A stretch of DNA of 64,000 nt, taken from contig OMXE01000013.1 of NCBI GenBank assembly GCA_900314935.1, positions 1-64,000 of the forward strand, read 5' to 3'. Of this stretch, positions 26,746 through 35,312 are shown in pieces; position 1 is the stretch's first letter; every line of letters begins with the position of its first letter. Origin of the DNA: an uncultured Prevotella sp. (GTDB taxonomy: Bacteria; Bacteroidota; Bacteroidia; Bacteroidales; Bacteroidaceae). The position numbers and the translations under genes were made by a program. The notes below the pieces were generated by a model. That model was not told where the DNA came from and ran no database searches. It worked only from the letters and a program-made list of their open reading frames with translations.

Positions 26746-27468
26746 TTAGAATGTGAGAGAGCAGTGGACACCCAGCGAGGTGGTCCTCACGGGATTGAAC
26801 GTATAGCCCCCGTTTTGCATCAGTGTCGGCGACACTTTCATGCTCAGATCCTCAGAGATGTCAAACTCCGACAGCGAAGCATCCACATAGGCATCAATCA
26901 CTGACAGTGCATAGACACCAATCAGGATGAAGGCACTCATATCGCGGTATCGACGGTAGTAGTCCTTACGCTTCTTGAACTTCGTAGAGAACCGCTGTAC
27001 ATCGGCAGGCTTCGACTCGTCGATGGTCATTCCCAGGTGCATGAACTGGTTGTAGCTCTGCGTCTCCAGATTCCCGTCGTTCAGGTCGATATACCCCTGC
27101 GAATAATCGCGATACATCATGTTGTTCCAGCGCATGGCATAGTAGCATCCGAGAAATCCTCCGTAGAAGATGGGCAGCTTCCAGTACTTCCTGTTATAGA
27201 TCTGTCCGGCACCCGGAACGACAATAGCCAGCCACATGGCCCGTTTGGGTGACGGGCGCCATGTACTCCAGTCGCGTTTGACTTTCTGCTTGCTGCCTTT
27301 CATGATCATCTCGCTGACCATGGCGGAGTCTTGTTTCAGGATCTCCGCAGTAGAGTCAACCTCCACACTGTCTGTCAGCAATCCTGTTGCGGCACCACAA
27401 GGAACGCACATGACGATCAATGAGATGACGACCAGCCATTTCTTGTATATCGTATTGATGATACTCAC
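26746..27468 (-). CDS. DUF5683 membrane protein
   Basis: 240 residues. It has an N-terminal signal or anchor (WLVVISLIVMCVPCGAA), then the DUF5683 core: RPSPKRAMWLAIVVPGAGQIYNRKYWKLPIFYGGF, a helix around YAMRWNN, and AFILIGVYALSVIDAYVDA. The function is unknown. It regularly lies between parB and mltD in Bacteroidetes. The start overlaps the parB stop by four bases. Confidence 0.85.
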   Translation of the reverse strand: MSIINTIYKKWLVVISLIVMCVPCGAATGLLTDSVEVDSTAEILKQDSAMVSEMIMKGSKQKVKRDWSTWRPSPKRAMWLAIVVPGAGQIYNRKYWKLPIFYGGFLGCYYAMRWNNMMYRDYSQGYIDLNDGNLETQSYNQFMHLGMTIDESKPADVQRFSTKFKKRKDYYRRYRDMSAFILIGVYALSVIDAYVDASLSEFDISEDLSMKVSPTLMQNGGYTFNPVRTTSLGVHCSLTF

Positions 27469-28355
27469 TCTTTCAACTTGTCAAACATGTTGATGATACG
27501 TTCCAACTCCTCTTCACTACTGAAGGGAATGCTGATCTTTCCCCTTCCTTTTGCCGAGCAACTCATCTCCACCTTCGTGTTGAAGAAGTCGGATAACCGT
27601 TTCTGCAGAACGTTGAACTCTGCCGGCAGACTCTTCTTCCCGGCATTGCCTTTCTTTGAAGAGGAAACGTTGTCATGATCCTTGGCAGTCTTCACCAGTT
27701 CCTCCACCTGACGAACGGAATAGCCGTTCTTCTGGATTTCCTTAAACAACCTGATCTGTTGAGCAGGACTCTCCAGAGAGAGCAGGGCACGGGCATGTCC
27801 CATGCTGATGGTCTTGTTCTGCAAAGCCATCTGTACCTGTGCAGGGAGTTTCAGCAGACGCAGGTAGTTGGTCACAGCCGTGCGACTCTTTCCCACACGC
27901 TTCGACATCTTCTCCTGTGTCATTCCGCTGGTTTCCAGCAGGTGTTCATAAGCCAGGGCGATCTCGATATCATTCAGATCCTCACGCTGGATGTTCTCCA
28001 CCAGCGCCATCTCCATCACCTCCTCATCCTTAATGGTACGGATATAGGCGGGTAGGGAGGTCAGACCGGCAATCTGCGAGGCACGCCATCTGCGTTCACC
28101 GGCAATGATCTGGTATTTATGCTCTCCCATCTGTCGCAAGGTGATGGGAACCACGATGCCGATTTCGCTGATACTCTGTGCCAGCTCATTCAGCGCAGTC
28201 TCTTCAAACTCACGTCGTGGCTGGTTGGGGTTAGCCTCGATCTGATCGATGGGTATCTCGTTGATGGTGGAGGAGCCTTGTGTCTTCACATCTTCTGTTG
28301 AGATGAGGGCATCAAGACCGCGCCCCAGTGCACTGTATTTCTTTCTTACTGCCAT
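27465..28355 (-). CDS. parB: Chromosome partitioning protein ParB
   Basis: A CTPase clamp that loads at parS and spreads for chromosome segregation. 296 residues from the ATG at 28355; a GTG two codons upstream is possible. Seen: KYSALGRGLDALI at the start, the ParB/Srx motif GERRWRASQIAGL near 90, ENIQREDLNDIEIALAYEHLL, the helix-turn-helix (MTQEKMSKRVGKSRTAVTNYLRLL) and a C-terminal dimer domain. It overlaps DUF5683 by four bases. I could not find a full parS palindrome in the window. Confidence 0.95.
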   Translation of the reverse strand: MAVRKKYSALGRGLDALISTEDVKTQGSSTINEIPIDQIEANPNQPRREFEETALNELAQSISEIGIVVPITLRQMGEHKYQIIAGERRWRASQIAGLTSLPAYIRTIKDEEVMEMALVENIQREDLNDIEIALAYEHLLETSGMTQEKMSKRVGKSRTAVTNYLRLLKLPAQVQMALQNKTISMGHARALLSLESPAQQIRLFKEIQKNGYSVRQVEELVKTAKDHDNVSSSKKGNAGKKSLPAEFNVLQKRLSDFFNTKVEMSCSAKGRGKISIPFSSEEELERIINMFDKLKE

Positions 28356-28357
28356 GG

Positions 28358-28398
28358 TCACTTATTACTTGTAACTTATCACTTATCACTTGTCACTT
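28358..28398. repeat. ACTTATC/ACTTGTC heptamer array at the parB-parA junction
   Basis: Five units. It codes for the final residues of ParA (KVTSDK) and is the upstream region of parB. The same unit forms the last codons of rmuC at 8174-8195. Confidence 0.7.
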
Positions 28399-29176
28399 TC
28401 TTCTTCCCCTTCGGCTTGTTCTTGTTGATAATCTCCTTGGCCAACGACAGGTGGTTCTTTGCTCCTGTGGAATCTGCGTCGTAGAGGATAACGGGCAAGC
28501 CATGACTCGGACTCTCCGACAGCTTCACGTTTCGCTGGATAACCGTTTTGAAGACCAGTTCCTGGAAGTGGCGTTTCACCTCGTCGTAAATCTGGTTGGC
28601 CAAACGGAGACGACTGTCATACATGGTCAGCAGGAATCCTTCTATCTCCAGCTTGGGGTTCAGCTTACTCTTGATGATCTTGATGGTGTTCAGCAGCTTA
28701 CTGATACCTTCCAGAGCGAAGTACTCACACTGTACGGGGATGATGACCGAATCGGCCGCTGTCAGCGCATTCACGGTAATCAAGCCCAACGACGGAGAGC
28801 AGTCGATGAGGATGAAGTCGTATTCGTCCTTGATCGGTTCCAACAGGTTCTTGATTACCTGTTCACGATGTTCCACATTCAGCATCTCTATCTCAGCACC
28901 AACCAGGTCGATATGACTGGGGATGATGTCGAGTCCTTCGATGTCGGTGGTGTACATGGCATCTCGCACATCGGCATGATCAATGATGCATTCGTAAAGA
29001 GAGCAGTCGATATCTTTGATATTTACGCCAAGACCACTGGAAGCGTTGGCCTGCGGGTCTGCGTCAATAACCAGCACATTCTTCTCCAACGTGGCCAACG
29101 AAGCGGCCAGGTTGATGGTTGTGGTGGTCTTTCCTACGCCTCCTTTCTGGTTGGCTAAAGCTATAATCTTTCCCAT
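28379..29176 (-). CDS. parA: Chromosome partitioning ATPase ParA/Soj
   Basis: 265 residues from ATG 29176. The deviant Walker A KGGVGKTTTTINLAASLA is at residues 10-27, then DADPQANASSGLG and DCSPSLGLITVNAL. An upstream in-frame start at 29242 is rejected because it lies at the promoter's -7 box (29240-29247). It works with ParB to position origins. The last residues come from the ACTTGTC repeat. Confidence 0.95.
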   Translation of the reverse strand: MGKIIALANQKGGVGKTTTTINLAASLATLEKNVLVIDADPQANASSGLGVNIKDIDCSLYECIIDHADVRDAMYTTDIEGLDIIPSHIDLVGAEIEMLNVEHREQVIKNLLEPIKDEYDFILIDCSPSLGLITVNALTAADSVIIPVQCEYFALEGISKLLNTIKIIKSKLNPKLEIEGFLLTMYDSRLRLANQIYDEVKRHFQELVFKTVIQRNVKLSESPSHGLPVILYDADSTGAKNHLSLAKEIINKNKPKGKKKVTSDK

Positions 29177-29239
29177 TTCTTCGTGATGTTTATGCCTTAT
29201 GCACCTCAAAAGAGGTGTTCTGACAAACAAAATTCTGTG

Positions 29240-29247
29240 CAAAGTTA
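29240..29247 (-). promoter_or_regulatory. Promoter (-7) of the parA operon
   Basis: TAACTTTG on the minus strand, about 64 bases before the ParA ATG. No TTTG at the expected -33. Confidence 0.5.
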
Positions 29248-29289
29248 CATATTTTATGCGAGAAACGGGTATTTTCCAACCTTTTTTAG

Positions 29290-29310
29290 TAATTTTGCGA
29301 ATAAATTCGC
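29290..29310 (+). promoter_or_regulatory. surE promoter with palindrome at the start site
   Basis: TAATTTTG at 29290-29297. The predicted start lies within GCGAAT/ATTCGC (29297-29310), a 6+2+6 palindrome that could be an operator. The leader to surE is about 50 nt. Confidence 0.45.
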
Positions 29311-29351
29311 GAGACTTACTCGTCTTGGCATGAAAAGAAATATGTTTATTT

Positions 29352-30122
29352 ATGAATTATAAAAGACCGTTAATACTTATTTCGAATGATGACGGCTATC
29401 ACTCGAAGGGAATCAACGAGCTGATGGATATGTTGAAAGACATTGCCGATTTACTGGTATGCGCCCCGGAATCAGCGCGCTCAGGTTATTCCTGTGCTTT
29501 CTCGGCCACCACGCCTTTGCGACTGAAACTGCGCAGGAAAAAGGAAGGTGTGGAGGTGTGGTCGTGCAACGGGACTCCGGTTGACTGTGTCAAGCTGGCA
29601 TTGAACCAGTTCTGTCAGGAACGCAAACCCGATATGGTCATCGGTGGTATCAACCATGGTGACAATGCTTCCGTGAATACCCATTACAGTGGAACCATGG
29701 GGGTAACCATGGAAGGCTGCATGAAGTATATTCCCAGTGTGGCATTCTCTCTTTGCGACTATCGTGATGAGGCCGATTTCGAGCCTTTACGACCGCTCAT
29801 CAGAACCATTACGCAAAAGGTGTTGAAGGAAGGTCTTCCCCTTGGTGTATGTCTGAACGTGAACTTCCCGCTGGTTCCTGAATTCAAGGGAGTGAAGGTG
29901 TGCCGCATGGCTCATGGCACTTGGGGCAATGAGTGTGTGATGTGCCACCATCCTCGTGGGTACGATTATTTCTGGATGGTGGGTTCCTACACCAATGATG
30001 AGCCAGAAGCAGAGGACACAGACAACTGGGCTCTGAATCATGGCTATGTGGCGATTACGCCCACCCAGATAGATGTGACTGCCTATAGTGCAATAGAAAT
30101 GCTGAACAGTTGGAATCTCTGA
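29352..30122 (+). CDS. surE: 5'/3'-nucleotidase SurE
   Basis: A metal-dependent phosphatase for nucleoside monophosphates. 256 residues with ISNDDGYHSKGI (residues 11-22, metal-binding Asp pair), APESARSGYSCAFS, NGTPVDCVKLAL and GGINHGDNASVNTHYSGTMG. It is cytoplasmic and full length. lpxB follows after 32 bases filled with CAACTGT heptamers. Confidence 0.95.
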   Translation: MNYKRPLILISNDDGYHSKGINELMDMLKDIADLLVCAPESARSGYSCAFSATTPLRLKLRRKKEGVEVWSCNGTPVDCVKLALNQFCQERKPDMVIGGINHGDNASVNTHYSGTMGVTMEGCMKYIPSVAFSLCDYRDEADFEPLRPLIRTITQKVLKEGLPLGVCLNVNFPLVPEFKGVKVCRMAHGTWGNECVMCHHPRGYDYFWMVGSYTNDEPEAEDTDNWALNHGYVAITPTQIDVTAYSAIEMLNSWNL

Positions 30123-30153
30123 CTGTCAACTATCAACTGTCAACTGTCAACTA
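30121..30153 (+). repeat. CAACTGT heptamer array between surE and lpxB
   Basis: Four copies from the surE stop to the lpxB start, the same unit as inside dnaG (5991-6070). Confidence 0.8.
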
Positions 30154-30154
30154 A

Positions 30155-31279
30155 ATGAAATACTACCTGATAGTCGGTGAGGCAAGTGGCGACCTCCATG
30201 CTTCGCATCTGATGCGGTCGTTGCAGAAAGAGGATCCGGAAGCTCAGTTCCGGTTCTTCGGCGGTGACTTGATGACCGCCGTGGGAGGCACCCGTGTGAA
30301 ACATTATAAGGAACTGGCCTATATGGGCTTCGTTCCAGTATTGCTCCATCTGCGCACAATTTTCAGGAATATGGCATTGTGCAAGAAGGATATCATGCAG
30401 TGGCAGCCCGATGCAGTAATCCTTGTCGACTATCCCGGCTTTAACCTTAAGATAGCCAAGTATCTTCATAAGAACAGGAAGAACCGACCGGCCATCTATT
30501 ATTATATCTCTCCCAAGATCTGGGCCTGGAAGGAATACCGCATCAAGAACATCAAGCGCGATGTCGATGAGCTGTTCTCCATCCTGCCGTTCGAGGTACC
30601 GTTCTTTGAACAGAAACATCATTACCCCATTCATTACGTAGGGAATCCCACGGCGGATGAGGTACGTTCGTTTCTCGAGGATAATCCCCCGCACCTCCGC
30701 ACCCCCGCACCCCCGATCATAGCCCTATTGGCGGGTAGCCGGAAGCAGGAGATCAAGGATAACCTGCCGGCGATGCTGGAGGCGGTGAAGCAGTTCCCTG
30801 ACTATCAGTGTGTGGTGGCTGGCGCTCCGGGTATTGAGGATGCTTATTATGAGGAATTCATCAAGGGCGCTTCTGTGGAGATTGTTCATGACAAGACATA
30901 CGATTTACTTTCGCGTTCCACGGCAGCCCTCGTAACCAGTGGCACGGCTACCTTGGAAACGGCCTTGTTCAATGTGCCGCAGGTGGTGTGCTATAAGACA
31001 CCCGTTCCCCGTCTCATCAGGTTCGCCTTTAACCATATCATCAAATGTAAATATATCTCGTTGGTGAACCTGATAGCCGACAAAGAGGTGGTGCAGGAAC
31101 TCTTGGCCGACCGCTTCTCGGTGAAGAATATCCGGGAAGAGCTGAGTAAGATCCTGCCAGGACAGACCGGACGGGAACAGATGCTGCAGGGATACGAAGA
31201 GATACGGACAGCATTGGGGGATACTTGTGCGCCTGACAATGCTGCGAAACTGATGGTTTCACTGCTGGAGAAATCGTAA
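30155..31279 (+). CDS. lpxB: Lipid-A-disaccharide synthase
   Basis: It joins UDP-diacylglucosamine and lipid X in lipid A synthesis at the inner membrane face. 374 residues: YYLIVGEASGDLHASHLMR at the start, DYPGFNLKIAKYLHK, YYYISPKIWAWKEYRIK and LLAGSRKQEI, then a second GT-B half with LVTSGTATLETALFNVPQVV. Residues about 177-187 (DNPPHLRTPAPP) come from a GCACCCCC repeat (30683-30717), a solo arm in frame ahead of the conserved LLAGSR strand. Confidence 0.95.
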   Translation: MKYYLIVGEASGDLHASHLMRSLQKEDPEAQFRFFGGDLMTAVGGTRVKHYKELAYMGFVPVLLHLRTIFRNMALCKKDIMQWQPDAVILVDYPGFNLKIAKYLHKNRKNRPAIYYYISPKIWAWKEYRIKNIKRDVDELFSILPFEVPFFEQKHHYPIHYVGNPTADEVRSFLEDNPPHLRTPAPPIIALLAGSRKQEIKDNLPAMLEAVKQFPDYQCVVAGAPGIEDAYYEEFIKGASVEIVHDKTYDLLSRSTAALVTSGTATLETALFNVPQVVCYKTPVPRLIRFAFNHIIKCKYISLVNLIADKEVVQELLADRFSVKNIREELSKILPGQTGREQMLQGYEEIRTALGDTCAPDNAAKLMVSLLEKS

Positions 31280-31748
31280 ATAACGAGGGTCCTTCATTAT
31301 GATTAGTTGTTGATTTTGTCAGGAAAAAGTGCCAAAATTAGGCACTTCATTCCGGTACAATCTAGGGAATTTGGCAACGACTCATCAGGTTGTTTCTGAC
31401 CGTTATCTCACTCGGAATTTGCAAAAGCATAGGTTTTGGGTGCTGAAAAGATAGTTATTGGCGTGCAAAACCATAGGTATTGGACGGTAAAACGACTGCT
31501 TTTGCAACGCAAAAAGGCTTATAACGCAGTCAAACCAGCCTTTTGACGACACCAAACTAGGCTTTTAACGCCATCAAACGATACTGTTTTTGATGACGAA
31601 ACACCACGGTAAAACATAACAGCTTTATTGCCAATAAGTTGCAAAAATGCGACAAGGAGAGCGTATTTGCGACCGATGAACAGCTTGATGGATTTCAAAC
31701 GATTCTGGAGAGGTGCTTTGTAATAATTATTCGCAAGTAAGCTGCGCC
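31280..31748. other. Intergenic region with diverged AAACCATAGGTTTTGG-type repeats
   Basis: No gene is seen. A stem AAGTGCC/GGCACTT (31327-31333 with 31341-31347) may end lpxB. From about 31418 to 31620 imperfect units recur (GCAAAAGCATAGGTTTTGG, GCAAAACCATAGGTATTGG, then CTGCTTTTGCAACGCAAAAA and similar), with CAAAC..GCCTTTT inverted pairs. I recall similar AAACCATA-rich spacers in Prevotella genomes but cannot name a family. Confidence 0.5.
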
Positions 31749-32630
31749 TTATTGACAGATAATGGTGAGCGTGTAGATATAGACCACCGCGGCGGGGAAG
31801 GCCATGAGGGAGGAGTCGAAACGGTCGAGCATACCACCATGACCGGGCAGGATATTACCACTGTCCTTGATGTTGATGGTGCGCTTGAACAGACTCTCCA
31901 CCAGATCGCCCCAGGTGCCGAAGATGACAACCACCAGTCCTAAACCGATCCATTGGATGAGTGTGAGAACGGGAGGGTTCAGTGACGACTGAGCAGGATC
32001 GGCTCCCTGCTGGTCGAACCAGTTGATGATGCAGGCAGCAATAACCACAAAGACGGCACCGCCGATGCTTCCTTCCCAGCTCTTACCCGGACTGATGCGG
32101 GGGAAGAGCTTGTGCTTTCCTAACAACGATCCCACGCAATAGGCACCGGTGTCGTTCACCCAAAGGAAGATGAAGACGCTCAGCGGAAGGATGGTGTTGA
32201 AACGAATCGCTCCATCGGCACTTCCATTGAATGCCAATACATTGATCATCGAGAAGGGTAGGGCGATATACATCTGCGACAGCATGGTATAAGCCCAGTC
32301 GTTCACGGGGTTTGCCTGCTTGAGATACAGCTCACTGATGAACAAATAGATGATGGTGAGCAGGTAGGGAATAAAGATACCGCTTCCAGTTACCAGACCG
32401 CTACAGTAGCCTGCCATGGCCAGGAAGAAGTACACACCGGCCACCGTACTGATGAAACGGTTCACAGTAGCCCCAGCAATCCGGTCGTTCACCAGTCCGC
32501 AGAACTCCCAGATTGTGAGTCCTGTGACGATGGCGAAGAGCAGGAACATGGCTTCAGGGCGCATGAAGCTTACCACGATGGCGGCCACGAAGAACACGCC
32601 TGTAATGGTTCTGACAATCAGGTTCTTCAT
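31749..32630 (-). CDS. cdsA: Phosphatidate cytidylyltransferase
   Basis: It makes CDP-diacylglycerol from phosphatidic acid in the inner membrane. 293 residues with seven to eight helices and the family signature near the C-terminus (SPGKSWEGSIGG about 195, then DLVESLFKRTINIKDSGNILPGHGGMLDRFDS about 245-276). The start overlaps the ftsH stop by four bases, so rsfS-ftsH-cdsA form one leftward operon. Confidence 0.95.
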   Translation of the reverse strand: MKNLIVRTITGVFFVAAIVVSFMRPEAMFLLFAIVTGLTIWEFCGLVNDRIAGATVNRFISTVAGVYFFLAMAGYCSGLVTGSGIFIPYLLTIIYLFISELYLKQANPVNDWAYTMLSQMYIALPFSMINVLAFNGSADGAIRFNTILPLSVFIFLWVNDTGAYCVGSLLGKHKLFPRISPGKSWEGSIGGAVFVVIAACIINWFDQQGADPAQSSLNPPVLTLIQWIGLGLVVVIFGTWGDLVESLFKRTINIKDSGNILPGHGGMLDRFDSSLMAFPAAVVYIYTLTIICQ

Positions 32631-34636
32631 GCTTCGCCTCCTTCCTCCCCTAAGCTATCCTCTTGCTTCTTGCTTTCTGCTTCTTGCTTCTCAGTACCAT
32701 CCTCTTGCTTCTCCTCATTCGCCTGCATGATTTCCAACGAACGACTCACCCAAGGACGCTTTCCGAAGATGTTCTCCACATCCTCTGTGTATATTACCTC
32801 CCGACTAATCAGCAGTTCTGCCAATTGGTTATGACCCTCTTTGTGCTCAGTGAGAATCTGCTTGGCACGTTCGTACTGTTCGTTGATCATCTTCAGCACT
32901 TCCTCATCCATCACCTTGGCAGTGGTTTCAGAATACGGCTTCTGGAAGTTGTACTCATTATTATTATAGTAGCAAATGTTTGGCAGCTTCTCGCTCATAC
33001 CTGCATAGGCCACCATACCGTAGGCACTCTTGGTGGCGCGTTCCAGGTCGTTAATGGCACCTGTGGAGATATGTCCAGTGAACAGTTCCTCGGCAGCACG
33101 GCCTCCCAGCAGGGAACACATCTCGTCGAGCATCTGCTCCTTGGTCGTGATCTGTCGTTCCTCGGGCAGATACCAGGCAGCACCTAAGGCCCTACCTCGC
33201 GGTACGATGGTTACCTTCACCAGCGGTGCAGCATGTTCGCAGAACCATGAGATGGTGGCATGACCCGCTTCATGAAGGGCAATAGACCGTTTCTCCTCGG
33301 CTGTCATCACCTTGGTCTTCTTTTCCAGTCCGCCGATAATACGGTCAACGGCATTCAGGAAATCCTGCTTGCTCACCGCTTTCGCATCACGACGAGCAGC
33401 AATCAGGGCAGCCTCGTTACACACATTGGCGATGTCGGCTCCAGAGAAACCAGGCGTCTGTCGTGACAGGAAGTCGAGATCCACGGTATCGTCTTTCTTC
33501 AAAGGTTTTGTATGTACCTCGAAGATGGCTTTTCTTTCACTCAGGTCGGGTAGATCGACATTGATCTGACGGTCGAAACGTCCTGCACGCAGCAAGGCTG
33601 AGTCGAGCATATCGGCACGGTTCGTGGCTGCGAGGATGATCACACCGCTGTTGGTGCCGAAGCCGTCCATCTCGGTGAGCAGGGCATTCAAGGTGTTCTC
33701 ACGTTCATCGTTACCGCCCATGGCGGGGTTCTTCGAACGAGCTCGTCCCACAGCATCAATCTCATCGATGAAGATGATACAAGGTGACTTCTCCTTAGCC
33801 TGACGGAACAGGTCGCGCACTCTACTGGCACCCACACCTACGAACATCTCTACGAAGTCGCTACCGCTCATCGAGAAGAAGGGAACACCTGCCTCACCGG
33901 CCACAGCTTTGGCCAAGAGTGTCTTACCTGTTCCCGGAGGACCCACCAACAAGGCGCCCTTGGGAATCTTTCCACCTAAGTCGGTATATTTCTGCGGGTT
34001 CTTCAGGAATTCCACAATCTCCTGCACCTCCTGCTTGGCACCTTCCTGTCCGGCCACGTCCTTGAAGGTGATACCTAAGTCGCCACCCTTCTCGTACATC
34101 TTGGCCTTGCTCTTACCTACACTGAACACACCACCGCCGCCAGCGGCACCGCCACCCATGCGGCGCATGATGAAGATCCAGGCACCGATGATGATGAGGA
34201 GGGGCAGCAGACTGATGAGGAGGTTCATGAAATCACTGCCGCGTTTGTTCTCGTAGCTGAGCTGTCCGGTAAACCGCTTCGCCTGTCGCTGGTCGTCAAT
34301 GAACTTCTCCAGCTGGTCAACACTACCGTAATCCACCACTACGTAGGGTTCCTTGCCCACCTGTTCAGTTCCCTTACCGAAGACTTCGCGGATATGTTCC
34401 GGCTTGACATACATCTTGATCTTCTTCTCATCGGTGACAACGACGATCTTCGAAGCATACTGCTTCTGGACATATACCTGGAACTGACTGTAGTCGGCAA
34501 CGCGACTGGCGCTGCTGTTGGTGGTGCCCTCGCCTGAGAACCAGACAAATGCCAGACCGATCAACACGAGGATATAGATCCAGTTCATGTTGAACTTCGG
34601 CATCTTAGGCGTATCGTTCTTCTTATCTTGTTGCAT
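32627..34636 (-). CDS. ftsH: ATP-dependent zinc metalloprotease FtsH
   Basis: A membrane AAA+ protease for membrane and regulatory proteins. 669 residues: helix at about 15-33, periplasmic domain, helix at about 138-158 ([18 protein letters not shown]), Gly-rich linker, AAA domain with Walker [14 protein letters not shown] near 232 and the SRH, then the zinc site HEAGH near 455. The last 25 residues, rich in Lys, Gln and Glu ([13 protein letters not shown]), are encoded by the GCTTCTTGC heptamer repeat (32639-32715) and so are probably an acquired tail. Confidence 0.97.
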   Translation of the reverse strand: MQQDKKNDTPKMPKFNMNWIYILVLIGLAFVWFSGEGTTNSSASRVADYSQFQVYVQKQYASKIVVVTDEKKIKMYVKPEHIREVFGKGTEQVGKEPYVVVDYGSVDQLEKFIDDQRQAKRFTGQLSYENKRGSDFMNLLISLLPLLIIIGAWIFIMRRMGGGAAGGGGVFSVGKSKAKMYEKGGDLGITFKDVAGQEGAKQEVQEIVEFLKNPQKYTDLGGKIPKGALLVGPPGTGKTLLAKAVAGEAGVPFFSMSGSDFVEMFVGVGASRVRDLFRQAKEKSPCIIFIDEIDAVGRARSKNPAMGGNDERENTLNALLTEMDGFGTNSGVIILAATNRADMLDSALLRAGRFDRQINVDLPDLSERKAIFEVHTKPLKKDDTVDLDFLSRQTPGFSGADIANVCNEAALIAARRDAKAVSKQDFLNAVDRIIGGLEKKTKVMTAEEKRSIALHEAGHATISWFCEHAAPLVKVTIVPRGRALGAAWYLPEERQITTKEQMLDEMCSLLGGRAAEELFTGHISTGAINDLERATKSAYGMVAYAGMSEKLPNICYYNNNEYNFQKPYSETTAKVMDEEVLKMINEQYERAKQILTEHKEGHNQLAELLISREVIYTEDVENIFGKRPWVSRSLEIMQANEEKQEDGTEKQEAESKKQEDSLGEEGGEA
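32639..32715 (-). repeat. GCAAGAA heptamer array forming the ftsH tail
   Basis: Minus-strand units GCAAGAA, GCAGAAA, GCAAGAG. The same family interrupts cls at 7340-7404. It spans the ftsH C-terminus up to the cdsA start. Confidence 0.8.
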
Positions 34637-34643
34637 CTTGCTG

Positions 34644-35003
34644 TTAGTCTATATCGGGAACGCGCTCCAAGGGAGCATCTTCCCAGAGGTTTTCCAAATT
34701 ATAATACTCTCGCATATCAGGAACGAAGATATGAACCATGACATCTGTATAGTCCATGGCAACCCATACGGCATTCTCCTGACCCACAATGTGTACGGGT
34801 TTCTCGTGGGTTTCCTTCCATGCGAATTCCTCTACAGAGTCGGTAATGGCCTGTACTTGCATGGGAGAGTTACCCTGACAGATGATAAAATAGTTACAGA
34901 TGGCACCATCGATGCCGTTCATGTCGGCAATGGCTATGCCTTGCCCTTTCTTCTCCTGAATTCCTTTTGTAATGGCTTGTACTAATTCTTTTGTTCTCGT
35001 CAT
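34644..35003 (-). CDS. rsfS: Ribosome silencing factor RsfS
   Basis: It binds uL14 on the large subunit and blocks subunit joining in starvation. 119 residues with the family run DYTDVMVHIFVPDMREYYNLENLWEDAP and NYFIICQGNSPMQVQAITD. Full length. It is seven bases upstream of ftsH and first in that operon. Confidence 0.94.
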   Translation of the reverse strand: MTRTKELVQAITKGIQEKKGQGIAIADMNGIDGAICNYFIICQGNSPMQVQAITDSVEEFAWKETHEKPVHIVGQENAVWVAMDYTDVMVHIFVPDMREYYNLENLWEDAPLERVPDID

Positions 35004-35029
35004 TGCACAATATGATACATTATAGGTTA

Positions 35030-35037
35030 CAAAGATA
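35030..35037 (-). promoter_or_regulatory. Promoter (-7) of rsfS-ftsH-cdsA
   Basis: TATCTTTG on the minus strand 27 bases before the rsfS ATG. No TTTG at the right distance. Confidence 0.55.
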
Positions 35038-35115
35038 CACCCTTTTCTTCAAATACCATCTATAAAACTCGTTAAATTGCGTTTTTTTTCAGAAAAGGCA
35101 AAAAAAGTTTGGAAA

Positions 35116-35149
35116 TTTGTTGGTAGTTCAAAAAAAAGCAGTACCTTTG
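35116..35149 (+). promoter_or_regulatory. tRNA-Gln promoter
   Basis: TTTG at 35116-35119 and TACCTTTG at 35142-35149, spacer 22, slightly long. It is 31 bases before the tRNA. Confidence 0.6.
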
Positions 35150-35179
35150 CAGTCGCAAATTTGAAATTGCGCCTGGAAT

Positions 35180-35250
35180 TGGGGTATGGTGTAATGGTAA
35201 CACTACAGATTCTGGTCCTGTCATTCTTGGTTCGAGTCCGAGTACCCCAA
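35180..35250 (+). tRNA. tRNA-Gln (CTG)
   Basis: Acceptor stem TGGGGTA (35180-35186) pairs with TACCCCA (35243-35249), discriminator A at 35250. The D arm is GTGTAATGGTAACAC. The anticodon stem ACAGA/CCTGT encloses loop TTCTGGT with anticodon CTG at 35212-35214. The T arm is CTTGG TTCGAGT CCGAG. CCA is not encoded. The innermost anticodon-stem pair (35209 with 35217) is an A-C mismatch, which is unusual but seen in some functional tRNAs. Confidence 0.93.
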
Positions 35251-35257
35251 CAAAAAG

Positions 35258-35294
35258 AATCCGCTAAGCAACTTGCTTAGCGGATTTCTTTTTG
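35258..35294. terminator. Strong bidirectional intrinsic terminator
   Basis: 13-bp perfect stem AATCCGCTAAGCA/TGCTTAGCGGATT (35258-35270 with 35274-35286), loop ACT, then TCTTTTTG on the plus strand and TCTTTTTG on the minus strand. It ends the tRNA transcript and the leftward DUF349 gene. Confidence 0.92.
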
Positions 35295-35312
35295 CTTATT
35301 CTGTAACGATGC

